From Sulfurimonas sp. (GTDB lineage: Bacteria > Campylobacterota > Campylobacteria > Campylobacterales > Sulfurimonadaceae), in the NCBI GenBank assembly GCA_012963655.1, contig DTVI01000114.1, forward strand, positions 1 to 28,816: a stretch of 28,816 nt of DNA, in the 5' to 3' direction. The position numbers and the translations under genes are program-made. The notes beneath the pieces were generated by a model that did not search any database, had not been told where the DNA came from, and saw only the letters and a program-made list of their open reading frames with translations. Of this stretch, positions 1-7,165 are shown piece by piece (position 1 is the stretch's first letter; each line of letters opens with the position of its first letter).

Positions 1-456
1 TTAGATCATGGTCAAATGGTTTTTGACTTTGGTTTGATGAAGCGCTCAATTAAGGACCTAATAGAGTCTTTTGATCATGCTATCGCCTTATGGGACTCAG
101 ATGGTAAAGAATATTTGAAAGATATGAAGACGCATTCTGACAGATGGGTACAACTTCCAGTATCCCCTTCAGCGGAACAATTTTCCCGTGTGATTTTTAT
201 TATGGTAGATAAGATGCTTTCTTGTATAAAGATGGTAAATGGTGAAAAAGAAGTAAGTTTACATTCCATTATCGTCCATGAAACAAAAACAGGCTACGCT
301 CAGGGTTTTAGAGCAGATGCTTATAATGAAAACATGGGTCTAATTGAGCCGTCTAAGATACTTTTTTCACAAGCAGTAAAAGAAGACTGGCATGACGAAG
401 CTCTTTGGGATAAGGTCCTTGAGGGTGAAATCTTTATCAACCCCAATACGGTTTAA
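1..456 (+). CDS. queD: 6-carboxytetrahydropterin synthase (QueD), 5' end missing
   Basis: QueD makes 6-carboxy-5,6,7,8-tetrahydropterin from dihydroneopterin triphosphate, an early step towards queuosine in tRNA. The reading frame is open to the left edge: the first five codons read LDHGQ before the first Met, so the true start and the zinc-binding histidines lie outside the window. The visible part fits the 6-pyruvoyl-tetrahydropterin synthase fold. A segment MVFDFGLMK matches the conserved (V/I)xDF motif, FDHAIALW carries the catalytic His in the usual xDH context, and VHETKTGYA holds the conserved Glu of the substrate pocket. The C-terminal tail after this Glu, about 45 residues, is longer than in E. 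coli QueD; I recall longer versions in Campylobacterota. The gene converges on hsp20 with only 5 bases between the stop codons and no visible terminator. Other PTPS-family enzymes are the main alternative. Confidence 0.85.
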   Translation, partial: LDHGQMVFDFGLMKRSIKDLIESFDHAIALWDSDGKEYLKDMKTHSDRWVQLPVSPSAEQFSRVIFIMVDKMLSCIKMVNGEKEVSLHSIIVHETKTGYAQGFRADAYNENMGLIEPSKILFSQAVKEDWHDEALWDKVLEGEIFINPNTV

Positions 457-461
457 AGAAC

Positions 462-875
462 CTAAGCAACTTTAATCTCTTTTATTTCATCATTTACATG
501 AATTTTAGGTATTACAATATCTAAAACACCTTCATGATCTTGAGCATGAATATTCTCAATATCTATATCATCTGGTAAAGAAAAACTTCGTTGGAAAGCT
601 CCAAAATGAGACTCCATACTATAATAATCATCTTCTTTAACTTCATCTTTAGTCTCTCTTTTTCCCTTGATAATTAAAAGTTTTCCATCCATAGAGATAT
701 GAATATCCTCTTTTTTAACGCCAGGTAGGTCTATATCAATATGATAAGCAAATTTTCCCTCATGTGTATTTACAGCGGGATGAAATTCTCCTGGATTAGT
801 GTTAAGTATAAGATTTGAAAACCGACTTTCTAACTCTTGTAACTCGGCAAAAGGTTCTAATCTAGTTAGTAGCAT
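462..875 (-). CDS. hsp20: Small heat shock protein, Hsp20/alpha-crystallin family
   Basis: This 137-residue protein is an ATP-independent holdase chaperone that binds unfolding proteins in the cytoplasm. The N-terminus (MLLTRLEPFAELQELESRF) is the variable arm typical of bacterial IbpA/Hsp20 proteins. From about residue 38 it has an alpha-crystallin domain with the signatures YHIDIDLPGVKKEDI, KLLIIKGKRE, FQRSFSLPDDID and the GVLDIVIPK strand, followed by a short tail. Length is normal for the family. The start is well supported: a strong GGAGGTG Shine-Dalgarno sequence lies a few bases upstream of the ATG. It follows moeA on the same strand with a 56-base gap that contains its own promoter, so it need not depend on moeA transcription. 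I see no CIRCE or HAIR operator in front of it. Confidence 0.93.
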   Translation of the reverse strand: MLLTRLEPFAELQELESRFSNLILNTNPGEFHPAVNTHEGKFAYHIDIDLPGVKKEDIHISMDGKLLIIKGKRETKDEVKEDDYYSMESHFGAFQRSFSLPDDIDIENIHAQDHEGVLDIVIPKIHVNDEIKEIKVA

Positions 876-906
876 AATACACCTCCAAAACTCTCTATAT
901 ATAACT

Positions 907-935
907 AGTATAAGACCTTAAGGCTTATAAATCAA
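907..935 (-). promoter_or_regulatory. Sigma-70-type promoter for hsp20
   Basis: On the minus strand TTGATT (930-935) is followed after exactly 17 bases by TATACT (907-912), a near-consensus housekeeping promoter. The -35 box includes the TGA stop codon of moeA. The spacer contains the 8-bp palindrome CCTTAAGG at 916-923, a possible but unproven operator. The heat-shock gene therefore appears to be read by the main sigma factor. Confidence 0.6.
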
Positions 936-2173
936 GATACTTTAGAACTTAATGTAGTAATAATTTCAGATTTTTCTTTGGTGCACATTTGCCACCTAGT
1001 AGGAATAAGTAAAATAGTTTCTTCTGCTTTAATTTCAGATATTTTATCATCTGTTATCATAAAGGCATTTGATTGAGCTAAGGGTGTAACCATACCCGGA
1101 CTTCTTTTGTCTACGGGTGTGAAAAATTCTCCGTCATAATATCCCGGAATAACCGTATACTTTCCAGCTCTTTGCACAAAGTCTTTTTTCATTTTTGCCT
1201 TGAAAGTTCCAATATAAGGGAGTCTTGCATTATGTAATTTTAAGATGATACTTTGGGCAAAGATTTCAAAATTCACAGCTGCAGCTAAGGGGTTCCCCGG
1301 TAGATTTAGTACATAGGTTCTTCCAATACGTCCAAAGGTAGTTGGTTTACCAGGTTTAATATTAATCTTTGAGAAATATTTTTCATAATCAAATGAATCG
1401 AATGCTTCTTTTGTAAAGTCTGCGTCGCCTACACTTACGCCACCTGAAGTGATGATTAAATCGCTTCCTTCAAGGGCTGAAGAAATGTGTGCCTTAATAT
1501 CTTCTATAGTGTCTTCTGCTGTTCCTATGAAGATAACTTCACATCCTAGCTCTCGGGCTCTTGCTAAGAAAGTAGGGGTATTTGTATTATGAATCTGGTG
1601 ATCTTCTACAGTTTCAAAGTGCATCTTTAGTTCTTTTCCTGAGGCAAAAACTGCGACGCGAGGACGCTTAGTAACATACACGTGGGAGATACCTTGAGAA
1701 GCTAACATAGTGATGTGGTGAGCATGAAGTTTATGCCCAGATTTTAAGAGTAAGTCACCGGCTTTGATATCTTCACCTGCATAACGAATATGTTGTTCTT
1801 TTCGTATGGATGAAGGAAGGGAAATAACATTATCAGATACATGTTCAATGTCTTCGATAGGAACAACAGCTTCAGCTCCCATAGGGATAGGTGCTCCTGT
1901 CATGATTTTAAGGGTACAGCCTTTTGAAACAGTTGCATCTGAATTGTCACCTGCAAAAATAGTTTCTCCTACAATAACTTCTTTACCTTCATCATTATGC
2001 TTAATCGCGTAACCATCCATGGCAGAATTATTAAAAGCAGGCAGGTTGTAAACTGCAATAATATCATTAGAAAGAATACGTCCCAAAGAAGCTTCAAGTG
2101 AAACAATCTCAGAATGTAGGGGCTCAACCCATTCATCTATCTGTTTTAGTGCATCTTCTATTAATATTGCCAT
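932..2173 (-). CDS. moeA: Molybdopterin molybdenumtransferase MoeA
   Basis: MoeA inserts molybdate into adenylylated molybdopterin to give the molybdenum cofactor. At 413 residues it has the same length as E. coli MoeA (about 411). Family motifs are seen in order: FNNSAMDGYA (residues 47-56), MTGAPIP and GAEAVVPIED (91-109), GEDIKAGD (133-140), the nucleotide-binding-like ITSGGVSVGDADF (241-253), KPGKPTTFG (273-281) and LPGNPLAA (291-298). The ATG is preceded by AAAGGGATGAG, which supplies a ribosome binding site. No other cofactor genes are beside it, so here it stands apart from a mo operon. Its presence implies that the organism uses molybdo- or tungsto-enzymes, such as nitrate reductase, formate dehydrogenase or sulfur-oxidising enzymes. 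Confidence 0.95.
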   Translation of the reverse strand: MAILIEDALKQIDEWVEPLHSEIVSLEASLGRILSNDIIAVYNLPAFNNSAMDGYAIKHNDEGKEVIVGETIFAGDNSDATVSKGCTLKIMTGAPIPMGAEAVVPIEDIEHVSDNVISLPSSIRKEQHIRYAGEDIKAGDLLLKSGHKLHAHHITMLASQGISHVYVTKRPRVAVFASGKELKMHFETVEDHQIHNTNTPTFLARARELGCEVIFIGTAEDTIEDIKAHISSALEGSDLIITSGGVSVGDADFTKEAFDSFDYEKYFSKINIKPGKPTTFGRIGRTYVLNLPGNPLAAAVNFEIFAQSIILKLHNARLPYIGTFKAKMKKDFVQRAGKYTVIPGYYDGEFFTPVDKRSPGMVTPLAQSNAFMITDDKISEIKAEETILLIPTRWQMCTKEKSEIITTLSSKVS

Positions 2174-2198
2174 TGCTCATCCCTTTTAAATATGGGGT

Positions 2199-2204
2199 AT
2201 TATA
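2199..2204 (-). promoter_or_regulatory. Probable -10 box of the moeA promoter
   Basis: TATAAT on the minus strand lies about 25 bases upstream of the moeA start codon, in the 70-base gap between divergent genes. No convincing -35 box is seen 17 bases upstream, which is common for this phylum. The plus-strand TAAAAT at 2216-2221 could serve the divergent membrane-protein gene but is weaker. Confidence 0.4.
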
Positions 2205-2243
2205 AGAAAACTAGGGTAAAATTTAACTTTTAAGGGGTTGTAT

Positions 2244-2669
2244 ATGAATGAAATGTATGAAATGAGTCAAAGTTTGCACATATATAGTGTAATGGCTTTG
2301 ATGATAGTCTTAATAATTATGATTTTACTTCATAAGTTTAGTAGTAATTTTAAGGTATTTACAATGCGAATAAAAATATTAATGATTTTTCATATCTCTT
2401 TAACATCGGCAGTTATTTTAACGGGAAGTATAATGATGGCAGTGAAACATCTTAGTCTCACGCCTGCTAATCTTTTGATGATTTTAGCAGTATTTGCTAT
2501 TACCACTCTAGAAATAAAAAGAAATAAGGCCTTTATGAAGGTTTTGAAGTTTGGCCTAATGGTAAAAAATGATTATTGTGAACTTGGATTTAACTACCAA
2601 ATCATAGAGTTGCTTCTTCTTATACTTGTTGGTGCTTTTTCAGGGATGGCCAGTGCAATTTCTTTTTAA
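2244..2669 (+). CDS. Four-helix inner-membrane protein of unknown function
   Basis: A 141-residue, very hydrophobic protein that I cannot assign to a named family. It shows about four membrane segments: IYSVMALMIVLIIMILL, then IFHISLTSAVILTGSIMM, ANLLMILAVFAITTLEI, and a C-terminal IIELLLLILVGAFSGMASA. A basic loop (KRNKAFMKVLK) lies between the last two. I chose the ATG at 2244 because AAGGGG sits 6 bases upstream; the frame also allows a TTG two codons earlier. The 3' end overlaps the start of rsmE by 17 bases, so the two are probably translationally coupled. From memory, an integral-membrane gene also sits beside the rsmE homologue in Campylobacter jejuni, so the pairing may be old. Function is unknown. 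Confidence 0.75.
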   Translation: MNEMYEMSQSLHIYSVMALMIVLIIMILLHKFSSNFKVFTMRIKILMIFHISLTSAVILTGSIMMAVKHLSLTPANLLMILAVFAITTLEIKRNKAFMKVLKFGLMVKNDYCELGFNYQIIELLLLILVGAFSGMASAISF

Positions 2670-3324
2670 TACTGATGCAGGTAAATCACCCTTAAAACTT
2701 AAGGGTGAAGACTACAAATACTTATTTAAAGTCCGCCGTCATGATATAAATGATATTTTATATTTCAGAAGTAAATCCCAAAGTGAAAGCTTGTACCAAT
2801 ATAAGGTTGATAGTCTAGATGGTCGTTCTGCAATCTTAGAACTTATATCTAGTGAAATAAAAGAACTGAAATCTGAAATTGATTTGCATATCGCTTGGTG
2901 TGTGATAGATCCTAAGTCAGTTGAAAAAGTTCTTCCGAGTTTAAATGAGATAGGTGTAACAAAGATATCATTTATTTATTGTGAACGGAGTCAAAAGAAC
3001 TTTAAAACAGATATCCAAAGATATGAACGGGTTTTAGAAACTTCTTCTCAACAATGTGGACGAAGTAGACAAATGATTTTTGAAACCTTCAAGACCCTAG
3101 ACGCCTTTTTACAACAAAACCCTGAAACGATAGTCCTTGATTTTTGTGATGAGGTCTTGGGTTGTGAGAATGAGGTTAAAACAGTTCTTATAGGGTGTGA
3201 AGGAGGCTTTTCAATAGAGGAAAAAGCTAAGCTGGAAAATTTCAAGCGTTTTCGTCTTGATACGCCTATGATTTTAAGATCTGAATCAGCTGCAATGGCT
3301 ATTGCTTCAAAGATTCTTATTTAA
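2653..3324 (+). CDS. rsmE: 16S rRNA (uracil1498-N3)-methyltransferase RsmE
   Basis: RsmE methylates U1498 of 16S rRNA near the decoding centre, using S-adenosylmethionine. The protein has the N-terminal PUA-like part (YLFKVRRHDINDILYF matches the family's 'HL.rVLR...GD' segment) and a C-terminal SPOUT methyltransferase domain with ERSQKN, TSSQQCGRSR, the knot motif IGCEGGFS and LDTPMILRSESAAMAIASKIL. I set the start at GTG 2653, giving MQFLFNTDAGK. AGGGA lies 6 bases upstream, and relatives as I recall them begin in this way; an in-frame TTG at 2626 lacks this support. The resulting 223 residues is normal for the phylum. The gene overlaps the upstream membrane-protein gene by 17 bases, and rpmE follows with its own promoter. 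Confidence 0.92.
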   Translation: MQFLFNTDAGKSPLKLKGEDYKYLFKVRRHDINDILYFRSKSQSESLYQYKVDSLDGRSAILELISSEIKELKSEIDLHIAWCVIDPKSVEKVLPSLNEIGVTKISFIYCERSQKNFKTDIQRYERVLETSSQQCGRSRQMIFETFKTLDAFLQQNPETIVLDFCDEVLGCENEVKTVLIGCEGGFSIEEKAKLENFKRFRLDTPMILRSESAAMAIASKILI

Positions 3325-3338
3325 GCTTTGAACTCTTA

Positions 3339-3367
3339 TTGAAATTTAAACCAAGTTTAGTTATAAT
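3339..3367 (+). promoter_or_regulatory. Sigma-70 promoter of rpmE
   Basis: TTGAAA (3339-3344), a 17-base spacer and a perfect TATAAT (3362-3367) form a strong housekeeping promoter just after rsmE. Transcription should begin near 3374, which puts the hairpin at 3379-3400 almost at the 5' end of the mRNA. Confidence 0.75.
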
Positions 3368-3378
3368 TCGCGTATTAT

Positions 3379-3400
3379 AAATCCGCACCCGTACGGATTT
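3379..3400 (+). promoter_or_regulatory. Hairpin in the rpmE 5' leader
   Basis: AAATCCG (3379-3385) and CGGATTT (3394-3400) form a perfect 7-bp stem with the 8-base loop CACCCGTA. It is followed by T and an A-run, not a U-run, so it does not look like a terminator. It lies at the start of a leader of roughly 80 bases before the L31 start codon. It may stabilise the transcript or bind L31 to control its own synthesis; the sequence does not decide this. Confidence 0.5.
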
Positions 3401-3453
3401 TAAAAAAAATATACAGTGATTACGTACAGAGCGTGACACACAAGGAAACTTAG

Positions 3454-3651
3454 ATGAAAAAAAATCTTCACCCAGAACAACTTAACTGTTCAGTATCATG
3501 TGCATGTGGAAACACATTTGAAACTAAGTCTGTAAAAGACATTATTAAAGTTGAAATCTGTAACGAATGTCACCCATTCTTTACAGGTTCTGAGCGTATG
3601 GTAGATACAGCTGGTAGAATTGAAAAATTCAACAAGCGTTACTCAAAGTAG
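3454..3651 (+). CDS. rpmE: 50S ribosomal protein L31, zinc-binding form
   Basis: L31 is a small protein of the large subunit that helps bridge it to the small subunit. The 65-residue protein is full length. Four cysteines in the arrangement C16-A-C18 and C36-x-x-C39 mark the zinc-containing (C+) form, as opposed to the cysteine-free paralogue made under zinc shortage. HPFFTGSERMVDTAGRIEKFNKRY is the family signature, here with PFFTG in place of the more common PFYTG. AAGGA lies 7 bases before the ATG. It is transcribed from its own promoter and followed by a good terminator, so it is a single-gene unit inside the rRNA-modification cluster. Confidence 0.97.
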   Translation: MKKNLHPEQLNCSVSCACGNTFETKSVKDIIKVEICNECHPFFTGSERMVDTAGRIEKFNKRYSK

Positions 3652-3662
3652 TCACCAACCTC

Positions 3663-3695
3663 AAGGCAGCCACTGGCTGTCTTTTTCTTTCTTTC
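3663..3695 (+). terminator. Rho-independent terminator after rpmE
   Basis: AAGGCAGCC (3663-3671) pairs with GGCTGTCTT (3675-3683) across the loop ACT, with one G-U pair, and runs into TTTTTCTTTCTTT. It lies 11 bases beyond the rpmE stop. Confidence 0.85.
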
Positions 3696-3747
3696 TAATT
3701 TATCCACAACTCTTCAAAAACTAAGATAACTTTTTAAAAGGTTTTTT

Positions 3748-4563
3748 ATGCTTACTTTAGTACCAACACCTATTGGAAATATTGCTGATATCTCATTAAG
3801 AGCTATGGATAAACTTGCACATGCAGATATATTGTTATGTGAAGATACGCGTGTCACTAAAAAGCTTTTACATATTTTATCGGAACGTTATAATCTACAG
3901 CGTAAAGAACAAGAATTTATTTCCTTGCATTCTCATAATGAAAAAGCTTTTATTCAAAAAGTATCGAAGGAATTTTTTGATGCAGATGTTGTATATGTTT
4001 CTGATGCTGGGATGCCAGGGATTTCAGATCCAGGTCAATTACTCGTTAGATATTGCCAAGATAATGCAGTGCAATATGATATTTTACCTGGAGCAAATGC
4101 ACTTTTAACAGCCTTTGTCGCTAGTGGTTTTGTAAATACACAAATGCTGTTTTTTGGTTTTCTACCCCATAAAGGAAAAGATAGATCAAAGGGACTTCAA
4201 GGAGCTTTACATAATGGTTTTACGACAGTTCTATATGAAGCACCTCACCGTTTAGATAAGCTTATGAAAGAGTTAGCTGAAGAAGTACCTAATCGTCGTG
4301 TATTTTTTGCTAAAGAGTTAACTAAAAAGTATCAAAGCTTCTTTCATGGTCCAGCAAAAGATATTTTAAAACAAATTCCCAAAGATACTATCAAAGGGGA
4401 ATGGGTTGTAGTTGTAGAAGCAGGGGCAGCTAGACAAAGTACTATTAGTGAAAAAGATGTATTATCTCTAGATATGTCTAAAAAAACCGCTTCAAAACTC
4501 ATCTCTAAAATTACAGGTGAAAATATAAAAGAATGTTACACTCGTCTAACACAAGATGATTAA
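3748..4563 (+). CDS. rsmI: 16S rRNA (cytidine1402-2'-O)-methyltransferase RsmI
   Basis: RsmI adds the 2'-O-methyl group to C1402 in the decoding region of 16S rRNA. The 271-residue protein carries the tetrapyrrole-methylase-like fold. VPTPIGN at residues 5-11 is the conserved glycine-rich start, then LCEDTRVTKKLL, FISLHSHNE, VSDAGMPGISDPG (the family hallmark), LPGANALLTAFVASG, FFGFLPHKGKDR, YEAPHRL, FFAKELTKKYQSFFHG and KGEWVVVVE. All expected blocks are present. The C-terminal stretch (SKKTASKLISKITGENIKECYT) is the small helical domain usual in this family. AAAAGG lies 6 bases before the ATG. It sits between rpmE and rlmB, part of a translation cluster conserved in Campylobacterota. Confidence 0.96.
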   Translation: MLTLVPTPIGNIADISLRAMDKLAHADILLCEDTRVTKKLLHILSERYNLQRKEQEFISLHSHNEKAFIQKVSKEFFDADVVYVSDAGMPGISDPGQLLVRYCQDNAVQYDILPGANALLTAFVASGFVNTQMLFFGFLPHKGKDRSKGLQGALHNGFTTVLYEAPHRLDKLMKELAEEVPNRRVFFAKELTKKYQSFFHGPAKDILKQIPKDTIKGEWVVVVEAGAARQSTISEKDVLSLDMSKKTASKLISKITGENIKECYTRLTQDD

Positions 4564-4575
4564 GCCAGGAAAATA

Positions 4576-4611
4576 AGAGTTTCTTAAAAGAAGTGAAGTT
4601 TAGAAAACTCT
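4576..4611 (+). other. Inverted repeat in the rsmI-rlmB gap
   Basis: AGAGTTT (4576-4582) and AAACTCT (4605-4611) can pair over a 22-base loop. No U-run follows, so it is a poor terminator. The rest of the 217-base gap (4564-4780) is AT-rich with possible -10 boxes and no reading frame that I can support. Confidence 0.35.
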
Positions 4612-4721
4612 ACATTGATTAAACAAAAAATAATATTTTAAAAAATCATTATCCTTAAATATAATAACAAACTATACTATATGTAACATTAGCCATTATA
4701 TTTCATCTTCTTTATTTCCGT

Positions 4722-4752
4722 TTGCTGAATTATTACAATTATGTCATATACT
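4722..4752 (+). promoter_or_regulatory. Possible rlmB promoter
   Basis: TTGCTG (4722-4727) and TATACT (4747-4752) are separated by 19 bases, slightly long for a sigma-70 promoter. The -10 box lies 28 bases before the rlmB start codon. AT-rich -10-like sequences further upstream (for example near 4660) are alternatives. Confidence 0.35.
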
Positions 4753-4780
4753 TAAGAGAATTTTAGATAAACTCCATCTT

Positions 4781-5458
4781 ATGATTATATATGGAAAACA
4801 ACCGGTTTATTACCTAATAGAAAAACATCCGTCTAAGGTTAAGACAGTTTTTGTCTCAAAAGAACTTGATAAAAAAGAATATTCGCGTTTAATGCGTATG
4901 GATTTTGAACTCAAAAGAATTCCTGATAATGCTGCTCAGTCAATGAGTAAAACAGGAAACCACCAAGGCTTTTTAGCGGAGGTAGATGATCTTGTTCTTT
5001 ATGATTTAAAAGATCTTTCAAAACCTGAATTTGTTGTAGTTTTAGCAGGAATTACCGATATGGGCAATATGGGCGCTATTCTTCGTTCTGCCTACGCACT
5101 TGGGGTAGACGCTGTTGTGGTAACGGGGATTAAGCATTTCCAAGCTGAAAATGTAGTTCGTAGTTCAGCAGGAGCAGCTTATGATATGCCTATAGTTCAT
5201 GAGCATAATTTATATGATGTTCTAAATGAATTAAAACTTGATGGATTTACCCTTTATGGGGCAACTATGGATGGAAATGATATCCGTCAAGTTCAGTGTA
5301 AGGGTAAACGAGCACTAATAATGGGAAGCGAAGCACAAGGGATTCCTACACGCGCAGTTAAAAAATTAGATTTTGAAGTTAGTATAAAAATGGCTAACGA
5401 CTTTGATTCTTTAAATGTGAGTGTAGCGAGTGCGATATTAATGGATAGGATGAGGTAA
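4781..5458 (+). CDS. rlmB: TrmH-family rRNA 2'-O-methyltransferase, RlmB-like
   Basis: RlmB methylates the ribose of G2251 in the peptidyl-transferase P-loop of 23S rRNA. The protein (225 residues) has a short N-terminal substrate-binding part starting MIIYGKQPVYYLIEKHP and a SPOUT domain with all three motifs. Motif 1 is GITDMGNMGAILRSAYALGVD, motif 2 is ALIMGSEAQGIP, and motif 3 is DSLNVSVASAILM. NVVRSSAGAAYDMPI is also conserved. A helix-rich linker seen in some homologues is short here. The ribosome binding site is weak. The target could be another 23S or tRNA position, since TrmH-like enzymes are hard to tell apart by sequence. The next gene follows 6 bases after the stop. Confidence 0.9.
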   Translation: MIIYGKQPVYYLIEKHPSKVKTVFVSKELDKKEYSRLMRMDFELKRIPDNAAQSMSKTGNHQGFLAEVDDLVLYDLKDLSKPEFVVVLAGITDMGNMGAILRSAYALGVDAVVVTGIKHFQAENVVRSSAGAAYDMPIVHEHNLYDVLNELKLDGFTLYGATMDGNDIRQVQCKGKRALIMGSEAQGIPTRAVKKLDFEVSIKMANDFDSLNVSVASAILMDRMR

Positions 5459-5464
5459 TTACTA

Positions 5465-6274
5465 ATGACTGGTTTAGAGAAACTAAAAGGTATTGGCGCA
5501 CATAAGATTTTTGAAAGAACGCATATTGCAAGAAAGTTTGTTGAAGATATATTAAATAAACAATTTTCAAGAATGAGTAAGATCCAGTTTATGGGTTTTA
5601 CTTCAATCTTAGAACGAGACTATAATATTGACTTGCATGAACTTAAAGAAGATTATTTAAAAAGTTCAAGTACACAAGATATTAAGGGAAAAGAGCCCTT
5701 TATTGTTTCTCAACAAACTGAAACTGACAAAAATTCTGTCAATAAAAATATGTATATCCTTGTAGGTATTTTAGTTTTAGGTGCTTTATATATGCTACTT
5801 AAGCCAGAATCAACATCAGAACCTCTCTCTAAACCTCAAAAAAATATTGAAGTTCAAAGTACTAAGATTGTTAATGAGTTAAAAAACTCAACCATAGAAA
5901 AAGCCAAGCTTAATTTAAATAGTTTAGGTGCTACTAAGTCTCTTATAAAAGACAAAACTGATATAGATGAAGTTGTTGTAGAACCTATTCATACCAGTAA
6001 ATTTGAAGTTTCTCCAAAAAGTAAACTTTGGATAGGGATTGTAGACTTAGAAACTTTTAAGCGTACACAAAAAATTAGTTCAAGATCATTTGAACTTGAT
6101 CCTGACAAAGAATGGCTCTTAGTAATGGGACATGGTTATGTTAAGTTTGAAGTTAATGGCGTAGAAAAAAGTTATAGAGATGAAAGCAAGGTTTGGTTTT
6201 CTTATGAAAATGCAAGTCTGTCTAAATTAACACGTTCTGAGTTTAAAGAAAAAAACAGAGGTAAATCTTGGTAA
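5465..6274 (+). CDS. RodZ-like bitopic membrane protein with N-terminal helical (HTH-like) domain
   Basis: I do not recognise a named family with certainty. Residues 1-65 are a charged helical domain (GIGAHKIFERTHIARKFVEDIL, then FMGFTSILERDYNIDL) resembling a helix-turn-helix unit. Residues about 96-112 (MYILVGILVLGALYMLL) are one membrane span. A Ser/Lys-rich linker follows to about 180, and a beta-rich C-terminal domain (residues 185-269: KLWIGIVDLETFKRTQKI, then FELDPDKEWLLVMGHGYVKFEVNG) ends the protein. This cytoplasmic HTH, single span, periplasmic beta-domain layout is that of RodZ, the partner of MreB, and the last domain resembles the DUF4115 pattern of a Trp-containing strand and an LxxGxxxVxVxxNG run. 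That is inference. GAGG lies 9 bases before the ATG. The end overlaps the next gene by 7 bases. Confidence 0.7.
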   Translation: MTGLEKLKGIGAHKIFERTHIARKFVEDILNKQFSRMSKIQFMGFTSILERDYNIDLHELKEDYLKSSSTQDIKGKEPFIVSQQTETDKNSVNKNMYILVGILVLGALYMLLKPESTSEPLSKPQKNIEVQSTKIVNELKNSTIEKAKLNLNSLGATKSLIKDKTDIDEVVVEPIHTSKFEVSPKSKLWIGIVDLETFKRTQKISSRSFELDPDKEWLLVMGHGYVKFEVNGVEKSYRDESKVWFSYENASLSKLTRSEFKEKNRGKSW

Positions 6275-7143
6275 AGCCCCTCTTTTTTATATTATGTTTG
6301 AGTGTCTTATATTTACAAGCGCAAACCTATACGCTAGAACCCAGTGAGCCTAAAGAAATTGAACTTAGCCATGAAGAAAAACTAGGAAATAAAATACAAT
6401 CGCTTTTAGGTGAAAACACCTATGCACGTCATATTAAATTTATTAATATTATTTTTTCTGATACACCTGAGTTTATTCTTAATAACCGTGTTGACGTGGC
6501 TAATGTGATACAAACCTTAAAAGATAATGGCCTCTTAGACTTATTTTTCAAAAAACCTCAAGAAATGCATCTTACCTTCCAATCCAGTGGATATCCCTTG
6601 TTTTTTGTTAAAATTATGTCTGATACACTTCAGTCAATGGGGTACTACCGCTTTATAACGGACAGAGCTAAACAAGATGAAAGTGGTTTTTTCTGGACGA
6701 TTCGCTTAACTAGTGAGTATGCAATTGATCCTGTTCTACTTAAAAAAGCCTTGCAAAAAAGAGGCTGTGATATTGTTGATATTGATAGAGAATCACAAAC
6801 AAAATGGTCGTATCATGTAGATATAAAAAACGCTTATCTAATGCTCAATGAATTACGTCCTTATACGGAAAGAGTACTTAAAAAGTCACTTTATGAACAT
6901 TGGCTTAATGTAAAATCCACAAAATCTCTTGTTCTATGGTCTTTGAAAGGAAACAATTGGTATCCTTATGTTTCATTTTATGACAAAGAATTGCATCTTC
7001 TCAAAGTGTTTAAACGCGATAAAAGAACAAAGAAAATAACCTTGAAACTTCCCGAAGATACAAGTTATGTGAAAATTGCAGACCTTTACAGTCTAAAAAA
7101 TATTAAACAAGGCCTACGAGTTCAAGCAAAAGGAACACGCTAG
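6268..7143 (+). CDS. Periplasmic protein of unknown function
   Basis: The 291-residue product begins with a typical signal peptide (MVKPLFFILCLSVLYLQAQ), with cleavage likely after LQA. The mature part is a mixture of helices and strands with no catalytic motif I can name and a single Cys (in KRGCDIVDI). The start is a TTG at 6268, supported by AGAGG 6 bases upstream and by the fact that it yields a full signal sequence; it overlaps the preceding RodZ-like gene by 7 bases, suggesting coupled translation. The pair is found in the same place in Campylobacter jejuni as I recall (a membrane and a periplasmic protein before the aminotransferase), so the two may act together across the inner membrane. 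Function is not known. Confidence 0.75.
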   Translation: MVKPLFFILCLSVLYLQAQTYTLEPSEPKEIELSHEEKLGNKIQSLLGENTYARHIKFINIIFSDTPEFILNNRVDVANVIQTLKDNGLLDLFFKKPQEMHLTFQSSGYPLFFVKIMSDTLQSMGYYRFITDRAKQDESGFFWTIRLTSEYAIDPVLLKKALQKRGCDIVDIDRESQTKWSYHVDIKNAYLMLNELRPYTERVLKKSLYEHWLNVKSTKSLVLWSLKGNNWYPYVSFYDKELHLLKVFKRDKRTKKITLKLPEDTSYVKIADLYSLKNIKQGLRVQAKGTR

Positions 7144-7165
7144 GTTTTAAACCGAAGGCAAAAAA

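Noticed and set aside
860..935. CIRCE or HAIR operator upstream of hsp20
   Set aside because: Neither the TTAGCACTC/GAGTGCTAA pair nor the CTTGAGT/ACTCAAG pair is present.
3815..4108. 97-codon frame inside rsmI in another plus-strand frame
   Set aside because: It lies wholly within the RsmI coding region, and its translation is a low-complexity AT-rich string without a domain.
4576..4611. AGAGTTT/AAACTCT as a Rho-independent terminator of rsmI
   Set aside because: The loop is long and no U-run follows, so it is listed only as an inverted repeat.
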